Below are positions 57,192-64,000 of a stretch of 64,000 nucleotides of DNA, piece by piece. This DNA is from UBA5738 sp964470995 (GTDB lineage: Bacteria; Patescibacteriota; Minisyncoccia; Minisyncoccales; UBA5738), in the NCBI GenBank assembly GCA_964470995.1, contig CAYYEP010000002.1, forward strand, positions 41,289-105,288, read 5' to 3'. Below the pieces are notes generated by a model that saw only the letters and a list, made by a program, of their open reading frames with translations, was not told the DNA's origin and ran no database searches. How positions within the stretch are numbered: the first letter of the stretch is position 1; each line of letters starts with the position of its first letter. The translations under genes were made by a program, and so were the position numbers.

Positions 57192-60100
57192 TTATCCGCC
57201 GCCGGCTTCCGCCCCATCGCCGGTCAGCGATATCCCGCTGTCAGAAACCGAGCTATCATCGCCGGAAACGTCATCAGCCCGCTCTTCATTAGTTACGTTC
57301 ACGCCCGCGCCGCTATCATCGGAAACGCCTTCCTCTAAATCAGCCGCCTCACCGGCAGAACTGTCGATCGCGCCCATCACCGTTTCTTGAACACCTTCCT
57401 CAACTGCGGCTTCCGCATCACTCCCTTCCGCTTCCTCGGCGAGCGGCTCATCCGTATTTTGAATCTCCGTTTGCTCCGTTGATTCGCTATCGGTATTAGT
57501 AGTTCCGCCGGAAGCCTCATCACTTATAAAAGTTTCTGCGGCATCTTCATCGGCCGCGGCCGATAAACCTGCCCCCTGGCCGCCGGATATTTTTAACGTT
57601 CCTTCCTCGTCGCAGGAACCATCGGCTCGACGCCACTCGCCGCCCTCAACCCAAGTGCAATAAATCTCGTCGGTTGCCTTATCTACCATTTCCAGTTGTT
57701 CGACGCGCGCGGTCCGGGCAGTAAATTTATCTACAATCACCTCCGCCAAACTGGCAACGCCGTCTTTTAACGTCATACCCAATTTTTCCAAGGTTTTTTG
57801 TACTATATCCCAAAGTCCGGTGTGGCTTTCAACAAACTCATCGGTGGTTGTCGCCGCAGTATCGTTATTTTCCAATATATTGCCCATCTCATCCAGCGCA
57901 AACATTCTGTTTTCCGTGAAGAACCCGATTGAAACGGAAATTTTAGCTCTCTTGATCCCATCGTCCCCGGCGTAAATTACCTTCCCCCAATCAACCGCTT
58001 CCTGCGCCCGGGCAACAATATTTATTAAACCGTTCCCGCCTTGATCTTTTTGGGCAAAACCCGGCGTTAGCGAAGACATAAGATAATCGCCGGCGGCAAT
58101 ATTGCTCCCGTTATCAATCACCCACATATCGGCGCTTCCCGCGGCAGTTGCCAAATAAGGATTACCGCTGCTAAGCGGTTTTTTGGGATCAAGCCGGCCC
58201 AGGCATACTCCAAACGCGTTAGAATTGCTATTTGATGAAATATCAACGCCATAAACTATTTCCGCCGCCGGGTCATCGTTCAATCTTTTATTATTTCCGG
58301 TAAGCTCGACCATCATTCCCTCCTCAAGATCATCCTCCGACCATACAAACCGGTAACCGCTAAATGCGCTAATCGATCTCCCGTTTATAATTCCAGGAAG
58401 ATCGAGCCGGGATTCTATCTTTTGCACCGACTCGTCTAAAGCGCGAATTCCCAAAACCATATAGCCCAAAGTATTGACCGGATTAATAATGCTCCCGTTA
58501 AAATGCATTGCCCAGGGCGCTTCATCGGCCATAATACCGACATACTCGGTAAGATAATCTCCCGTACCCATCCCCTCCTTATAGGTAAAACGGTAAACCG
58601 GAGTAGATGCGATTTGCGACAAAGCCTCGTTTGGAGAAACCTCCTCAATAATATTCTTTTGCTCCCGCAAAGAACTGGCCGCCTGCCAGGAAGTTACGCC
58701 GCTTCCATTGGTTTGAAGTTGATAACCGTTGGTCCCCGCATTCGCCGGCAAAGTCATTGTCCAGCTTCCCGCCGCGGCCGCCGGCTGCAAATGCACATAT
58801 CCGGAAGTACCGCCCTGCAAACGCAACGACCCCGTTCTGGTTCCGGCCAAACCAAGGTCCATAGTTGCGGCCGGCGCCGTGTTCCCAATCCCTACATCTC
58901 CGGTCGTCATCGCTAATTTTTGGAGATGCCCCCAAGTAAAAAGTTCGACAACATCAGTATTCCCGCCAATATTGGGACGTATTCCTAAATAATTTTCGGC
59001 ATCCCCGAATCTAATAGTCTTGCTATCATCGCCGCCATTTATATAATAGCCAGAGTCTGCGGCTACTCTAAGATTTCCAACAACCTCCAATTTTTCGTTC
59101 GGACTGGTCGTGCCAATCCCCACATTACCGCTTGAATCGCTTTGTAACAAAACACTGGAACCATCTATTTTTATCGGATTGCTATATCCGGACGTAACCA
59201 GCGCCGCATAAGCATTAGCCGAAGTCGCGTCATACACCCACTTTACACTTAAAACATTACTTGAACTTTGCCCAACATAATAAGCAGAATCAGCTCCCGT
59301 ATCGCCTATCATAATAGCAGTGTTTGCAGATCTGGCTCCTAAATCAGTCCCAACCACTAATTTCTCGCTTGGCGCCGTGTTCCCAATTCCCACATTACCG
59401 CTTTCCGAAATTCTCATCGCCTCGGCTAAATTAGAAGCCGCCCCGTCAGAAACAAAGAAGGCAAGGTTTGTTTTTCCTCCGCTAGAATCCGATGGGCCGT
59501 TTAGCGCTAAAATTTTTGCCCTTACCCCCGCATAATTGAGATTGCTATCGTCAGAATAAAATTCCAACGAACCCAACTCCTCGCTTTGGGTAACTATTTC
59601 ATCAACCCTTTTCAATCTGATCTTACCCCCAAGAATATCAGCGATTTCCAGCTTCGCCCCCGGTGCGGTCGTGCCAATGCCAAGATTGCCACTACTCGTG
59701 ATTCTCATCTTCTCGTCGCCAGTGGTTACTGCGCCCCAATCATCGCTATTATCAATAGCAAAAACGAGATCGCCAACATCATAACTTCCCGTACGAATAT
59801 GATACATCACCGCCTTAGACCAACCATTGCCCTGGGTATTAAAACCAATTCCGGCGGTATTACCAACACCATCATAATCATTGCTAACAAGCAATTGAGT
59901 AAGCATTGCGGTATCAGTAGCCACTTCCAGCTTCGCCCCCGGTGCGGTCGTGCCAATGCCAAGATCACCCGCCGGGGTAACCCGCAGCTTTTCACTCCAA
60001 CTGCCGGAGTTTCTCGTTGAAAACGCCAACGCGCCGCTCTGCGCGCCATCAGAATGGCTCACGCCCACCAGATCAATGCCGGCCACAGTTTGCACCGCGC

Positions 60101-63100
60101 CGCTCAAATTCGCCTGGCCGAAAGCAAGGCCGATGGTGTTGTTGGCGGTGGTATCGGTATTCACGATCCCCAGCAAACTCGCATCGCCCACATCCGTGCT
60201 GGCATTCGCCCCGGCAATATTTAATTTATACAACGGATTCGTCGTCCCGATACCAACATTACCGTTGTATAGTATCCGCATCGCTTCCGTCGCCCCGTTG
60301 TTGCCGGTTTGGAATATCATATCGGCTCCGCTGGCGCCCACCCCGCTGGTAGTCTTGAAGATCAAATCATCGGTAACCGCCGTTCCGCCGGTAATGGTCT
60401 GCCCTCCCGCTCTTCCCGCCAGTAATGCATAGATCGAATGGTCGTCGTCGGTTAATCCGGTAAGCGATCCGTGGTCCCGGTTGGTGATCTGGGTGATATT
60501 GGTCAGCGTCACGGTATCCGGAATGTCGGCGTCAGCCAGCGCCCGGAATGTCGGCGTTCCCGCGCTGCCGTTGGGCGCCGCCAATATGGTATTGGCGGTC
60601 TGGCTGGCCCAGGCCGCGGTTAAGGTGCCGCTGCTTGTAACCGGCGAATTGGTAACCGTGAATTGGCCGGGCATTGATAATCCCACGCTGGTTACCGTGC
60701 CGCCGCTGTTGTTGTCGGCCGCCCACACCGGATTGGCCGCCGCTCCCTGGGTTTTTAAGAATTGGCCGCTGGTTCCCGCTCCCAATCTGGCCCAGTCGGT
60801 GCCGTTGTAATACATAATATCTCCCTGCGCGTCGGAACCCAGCGCGATATCGGTACCATCGACAGAATTGTCGGCAATCGTTGTGGTGATTGCCGTAGCA
60901 CCTGATCCGGTAACATCGCCGGAAAGAGTGATCGTCTGATTGCCGGTTAAGAATGCGGCTGCGTGCTGGCCATCCAGCAAATCCGCGTTTAAATTGGTGT
61001 TCACCGTGGTCGAAGTTACCGCCAGCGGTGAAGTACCCGTGGCCAGGGTTGATGTTAACTGGCCGTTCATTCCCAGGGTGGTGATGCCCGAGATCGCGCC
61101 CGCGGATGAAATGTTCCACGACGAAGTATCGATCGCCCCGGTATCGCCGTTGTCGCCCAGAGTGAAGCTTCCGTTGGCATCCAATATGCCATTCGCCGTC
61201 AGCGTTCCGGTCGCCGTCAGCCCGCCCGTCGCCGTGATCAATCCCGAAATGGTCGGGGTGGCCGTCCATGATGTGGGCGAAACCGTCAACCCCGAACCGG
61301 CAATGGTTGTGGCATAGCTTGCATTGCCGAAGGTTACCGCCGCGGCGTTTCCCTGGAAAATGGGGGAAGAAACCGAAGTACCCACGGTAATCGCCGAGGA
61401 AAATGACGGCGCCCCGGCATTGGCGACAAGGACGGTATTCGCTCCGCCTTGGGCAGTGGCCAAAATGGAAGTCGCACCGTTGCCATACAGCACGCCATTG
61501 GTCGTGAAGGTAGAAACGCCGGTGCCGCCGCTGGCTACACCAAGGTCAGTGGTAAGGGTTACCGCACCGGTAACTCCAAGAGTACCGTCGATTAAAACGT
61601 TGTTGTCGCCCGGATCCGAGTCTCCGCCCACATGCAACCCGCCATTAATCGACAATTTGGCTAACGGTGTCGTCGTGCCGATGCCGACATTGCCGGATAT
61701 ATTTACTCCTGCACCAGACACTTGCATAGTTGAAGCACCCGAACCGACACCAAACAAAACGCGATTAGCTTCACTCCGAAAACCCATATCGCCAACAAGA
61801 GAATCGGTAAAAAATCCACCACTCGCTGTCGTCACGAATGGCGCATAGCCTTTGATTGCCCCGCTAATTCGTAAAGTAATCGCGGGATAAGTCGTCCCGT
61901 CTATTGATAAGCCATCGAGACTGGTCGTTGAATAAACAGACAACTTGTTGGTCGGGTTCGTCGTCCCGATGCCGACGTTGCCAAGATTATCTAAAACCAT
62001 CCCCGCCGCGGGACTCCCGGTATTTGCGTAATCAAACCGAAGATAACCGGTATTTACCCCTGTAGCTATCGCGCCAATTTTTCCGATAGAATTGGTGCCA
62101 TTAATGAAATTTATGTACATTCCATCGCCCGAATTGCTCGCCCACCCCTTACCAATTCTCACCATTTCGTCATATGTCGCTGTTTCAGCCACATCAGCAC
62201 TCTGAACCTCCAGCTTCGCTCCCGGCGCCGTCGTCCCGATGCCGACATTACCGTCACCGGTAATTTTTATTCCCTCGGTGCCTCCTCCCGCGAATAAGCC
62301 CGCCGAAATTATTCCGCCGCTTACTTCTTTCAGCGAAACATCGTCTATCCGATAGGTTGTCGCCGCCGTCGTGGATGTAGTATAAATAACAAAATCTCCC
62401 GGCGCCGAATTGGTTTTGAAAAAAACGTCCACCTCGGTTGTTGACCCGGTAAAATATGTTTTTTGATTCGCAATTTCCGTACCGATATACGAAACAACCC
62501 CGGTACCCGCCGCGACACCATTGATAAATGTAAATTTATACCAAGTATTTGCTTTTAACGGCGTCGCGAAATTCGCCGCCGCCTGCGTTAAAGTTCCCGA
62601 ACCCGTACTATGGGTATAGGTATAGTCATTGGTTGTGTATGTCCAATCCCCGGCGGCCGTCCAGCTCGTACCGTTTAAAGCGCCATCGGCCAATACCTCA
62701 TCACCATAAGTTGTACCCAGCACTTCCAAAGCTCCCGCCTGACTTAAACTCATTAAATCGGCAGTCGCATTGGTTCCCACCGTTGTTGACCCGTTCAAAT
62801 AAAGATTCTTCCAAACCAGCCGGCCCGATGTAACCGATTCGGCATTAGGATTCATATACATCGCGATCGAATTGGCATTTGAAGAATCCCCGTCCCAGCC
62901 ATAACTCAAAAACCTTATCATCGGCGAATGTTGTATCCGGGCGGCTGCGGTTGCCCCGCCTGCGTTCGCCTGAAATCCGGCAATATGGTTATAACCGGCC
63001 GTATAAGTCTGGGTAACCGTACTGGAAAAAGAACCTGCTCCTGTCGCCAGGCTGGAACCATACATTGCCCCATTCACATATAACCGGTAAGGCGACGTGG

Positions 63101-64000
63101 AATTCGGTATCGGATCGAAACCGACAAACAATGAACCGTTCCGCGTCATCGATAAAGCAGGATACGCGTCATCCGCAGTCGCATACGCTTCAAAGATCGA
63201 TGTTTTCTGGTATGGCAAAACCATATAAACTGTCGGCTCGTAGGTAAAAGTACCCGAGACCACTCTCATTCTGACAAAATAATATTGCGCCGAACTGTTT
63301 TGGCTGTCCGTCGCCCAATCCCCGGGAGGAGTAAACTTTATTGTTCCGTCATAAGCCAGTTTATTTGTACCATCGGTTACCGTAAGAGTACCCCATGTAT
63401 TGCCTCCCTTGGAATATTCAAACGCCACTGTCGCTCCGGCGCTCATTGCCGTGCCAACATCAATATAAATCTCGCTGTACTGATCGCTTTTACCGACATA
63501 AAAAGCATCTCCCGCAGCATCAAGGATATCACCGCTCACCGCACCCCAGGAAGTCTTCGCCTCGGCGGTTATATTGGTCCATGCTCCGGCACTGCGCCGA
63601 TATTGCACAAAATCAAAAGACGTATTGGTAGGCTTAATTATTGCCATTTTGGTATTGGACGCACTGCCCCGAATATCAAGATACGCCGCGGGGCTTGTGG
63701 TACCCAAACCCAAAAAACTGTTGGTATCATCCCAATATAAACCATTGAAAGCGGTCCATGTCCCCGCATTGCTATAAATCATCTGCCCCTCCGTTCCAAC
63801 AGGCAATGCCCCGCCCGCCGTCAAATTAATACCATTCCAAAATAAATTGCCGGATACATTATAAAGCTTATCCGCCACCGTTGCCGGCGCCGTGGTTTGC
63901 GCCAACCGCAAACGCCCGTTTATATCCAGCGCCTCCCCCGGGCTCGCCGTCCCGATCCCCACATTCCCGTTGTACAGTATCCGCATCGCTTCGGTCGCCC
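57192..64000 (-). CDS. Giant surface protein with GIGT repeats and S74 chaperone domain (N-terminus outside window)
   Basis: Open from base 64000 to the stop at 57192, at least 2268 residues. Eleven copies of a G(N/D)xGIGTTxPxxKLxV-type motif (GNVGIGTTAPGAKLEV is typical) mark tail-fibre/adhesin-like repeat units. A tail-fibre-like stretch with SGGTGVSTFTTNGVLYGNG and RDHGSLTGLTDDDHSIYALL lies in the middle. Near 58680 begins an endosialidase-chaperone (peptidase S74) domain (SSLREQKNIIEEVSPNEALS, YVGIMADEAPWAMHFNG), whose family cleaves itself off after trimerisation. About 350 further residues hold a CTWVEGGEWRRADGSC motif and a long acidic tail. Probably an attachment fibre for the host. 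Confidence 0.9.
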   Translation of the reverse strand, partial: ATEAMRILYNGNVGIGTASPGEALDINGRLRLAQTTAPATVADKLYNVSGNLFWNGINLTAGGALPVGTEGQMIYSNAGTWTAFNGLYWDDTNSFLGLGTTSPAAYLDIRGSASNTKMAIIKPTNTSFDFVQYRRSAGAWTNITAEAKTSWGAVSGDILDAAGDAFYVGKSDQYSEIYIDVGTAMSAGATVAFEYSKGGNTWGTLTVTDGTNKLAYDGTIKFTPPGDWATDSQNSSAQYYFVRMRVVSGTFTYEPTVYMVLPYQKTSIFEAYATADDAYPALSMTRNGSLFVGFDPIPNSTSPYRLYVNGAMYGSSLATGAGSFSSTVTQTYTAGYNHIAGFQANAGGATAAARIQHSPMIRFLSYGWDGDSSNANSIAMYMNPNAESVTSGRLVWKNLYLNGSTTVGTNATADLMSLSQAGALEVLGTTYGDEVLADGALNGTSWTAAGDWTYTTNDYTYTHSTGSGTLTQAAANFATPLKANTWYKFTFINGVAAGTGVVSYIGTEIANQKTYFTGSTTEVDVFFKTNSAPGDFVIYTTSTTAATTYRIDDVSLKEVSGGIISAGLFAGGGTEGIKITGDGNVGIGTTAPGAKLEVQSADVAETATYDEMVRIGKGWASNSGDGMYINFINGTNSIGKIGAIATGVNTGYLRFDYANTGSPAAGMVLDNLGNVGIGTTNPTNKLSVYSTTSLDGLSIDGTTYPAITLRISGAIKGYAPFVTTASGGFFTDSLVGDMGFRSEANRVLFGVGSGASTMQVSGAGVNISGNVGIGTTTPLAKLSINGGLHVGGDSDPGDNNVLIDGTLGVTGAVTLTTDLGVASGGTGVSTFTTNGVLYGNGATSILATAQGGANTVLVANAGAPSFSSAITVGTSVSSPIFQGNAAAVTFGNASYATTIAGSGLTVSPTSWTATPTISGLITATGGLTATGTLTANGILDANGSFTLGDNGDTGAIDTSSWNISSAGAISGITTLGMNGQLTSTLATGTSPLAVTSTTVNTNLNADLLDGQHAAAFLTGNQTITLSGDVTGSGATAITTTIADNSVDGTDIALGSDAQGDIMYYNGTDWARLGAGTSGQFLKTQGAAANPVWAADNNSGGTVTSVGLSMPGQFTVTNSPVTSSGTLTAAWASQTANTILAAPNGSAGTPTFRALADADIPDTVTLTNITQITNRDHGSLTGLTDDDHSIYALLAGRAGGQTITGGTAVTDDLIFKTTSGVGASGADMIFQTGNNGATEAMRILYNGNVGIGTTNPLYKLNIAGANASTDVGDASLLGIVNTDTTANNTIGLAFGQANLSGAVQTVAGIDLVGVSHSDGAQSGALAFSTRNSGSWSEKLRVTPAGDLGIGTTAPGAKLEVATDTAMLTQLLVSNDYDGVGNTAGIGFNTQGNGWSKAVMYHIRTGSYDVGDLVFAIDNSDDWGAVTTGDEKMRITSSGNLGIGTTAPGAKLEIADILGGKIRLKRVDEIVTQSEELGSLEFYSDDSNLNYAGVRAKILALNGPSDSSGGKTNLAFFVSDGAASNLAEAMRISESGNVGIGNTAPSEKLVVGTDLGARSANTAIMIGDTGADSAYYVGQSSSNVLSVKWVYDATSANAYAALVTSGYSNPIKIDGSSVLLQSDSSGNVGIGTTSPNEKLEVVGNLRVAADSGYYINGGDDSKTIRFGDAENYLGIRPNIGGNTDVVELFTWGHLQKLAMTTGDVGIGNTAPAATMDLGLAGTRTGSLRLQGGTSGYVHLQPAAAAGSWTMTLPANAGTNGYQLQTNGSGVTSWQAASSLREQKNIIEEVSPNEALSQIASTPVYRFTYKEGMGTGDYLTEYVGIMADEAPWAMHFNGSIINPVNTLGYMVLGIRALDESVQKIESRLDLPGIINGRSISAFSGYRFVWSEDDLEEGMMVELTGNNKRLNDDPAAEIVYGVDISSNSNSNAFGVCLGRLDPKKPLSSGNPYLATAAGSADMWVIDNGSNIAAGDYLMSSLTPGFAQKDQGGNGLINIVARAQEAVDWGKVIYAGDDGIKRAKISVSIGFFTENRMFALDEMGNILENNDTAATTTDEFVESHTGLWDIVQKTLEKLGMTLKDGVASLAEVIVDKFTARTARVEQLEMVDKATDEIYCTWVEGGEWRRADGSCDEEGTLKISGGQGAGLSAAADEDAAETFISDEASGGTTNTDSESTEQTEIQNTDEPLAEEAEGSDAEAAVEEGVQETVMGAIDSSAGEAADLEEGVSDDSGAGVNVTNEERADDVSGDDSSVSDSGISLTGDGAEAGGG

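Noticed and set aside
60481..61848. Plus-strand frames of 109-174 codons inside the giant surface gene
   Set aside because: Val/Pro/Ala-rich antisense products of repetitive sequence; no start signals and no family resemblance.
1..64000. TGA recoded as glycine (SR1/Gracilibacteria code)
   Set aside because: TGA ends several genes cleanly, including the ABC-F gene at a terminator and the L,D-transpeptidase gene in an ATGA overlap, and no conserved gene has internal TGA.

Overview
The window looks like a chromosome segment of a Patescibacteria/CPR bacterium, probably of the Parcubacteria type; this is inferred from gene content only. Supporting signs are short gaps, many short membrane-anchored Cys-rich proteins, a giant S74-type surface protein, a ThrRS without its TGS domain, and no biosynthetic operons for amino acids, nucleotides or cofactors. 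TGA acts as a stop codon (for example the ABC-F gene and the L,D-transpeptidase gene), so the glycine-recoded CPR lineages are excluded.

Layout. 1-5.3 kb (minus): an ECF sigma factor, a membrane protein, then a MacA/MacB-type export system (HlyD adaptor, ATPase, permease cut by the window edge). 5.3-12.8 kb: pilin-like and Cys-rich anchored proteins, GreA, a methyltransferase, a BaiN/HI0933-type flavoprotein, a membrane HExxH protein, a DUF6159 protein and a SIMPL protein. 12.9-15.1 kb: an ABC-F ATPase with a promoter, a 14-codon leader peptide and an attenuator-like hairpin, diverging from a promoter with a structured leader. 15.1-25.3 kb: L,D-transpeptidase, phosphoesterase, MBL hydrolase, U32 protein, a UMPH-1-like pyrimidine nucleotidase and two coiled-coil proteins. 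25.3-31 kb: a thrS operon (thrS, asparaginase, cupin, LysE, cupin, DUF4180) behind a T-box leader. 31.2-38.1 kb: a glycogen cluster (GT4, GH57, DUF5752, 48-aa Zn-ribbon protein, GT3 glycogen synthase, debranching enzyme). 38-48.5 kb: htpX-lemA, groES-groEL under a CIRCE element, secG, an oligopeptide-binding protein with an inserted peptidoglycan-binding domain, and galU. 48.6-57 kb: tRNA-Leu, RNase J, trpS, an inositol-phosphatase family protein, phosphoglucomutase and rpsF-ssb-rpsR. 57.2-64 kb: the giant S74 surface protein, open at the right edge.

How the genes work together: phosphoglucomutase and GalU would make UDP-glucose, which the GT3 synthase in the glycogen cluster could polymerise; GH57 and the debranching enzyme would remodel the polymer. 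HtpX, LemA and GroESL form a protein-quality and stress block.

Three families of intergenic repeats are scattered through the window. One is a GC-rich ~110-180 bp element (six copies, conserved core and ends). The second is a related element that ends in a conserved GAGATTCATT (two good copies plus a relic). The third is a set of AT-rich imperfect palindromes built from degenerate 7-bp units, lying between a stop codon and the next start. One GC-rich copy sits inside an AT-rich palindrome, and another sits between the T-box terminator and thrS.
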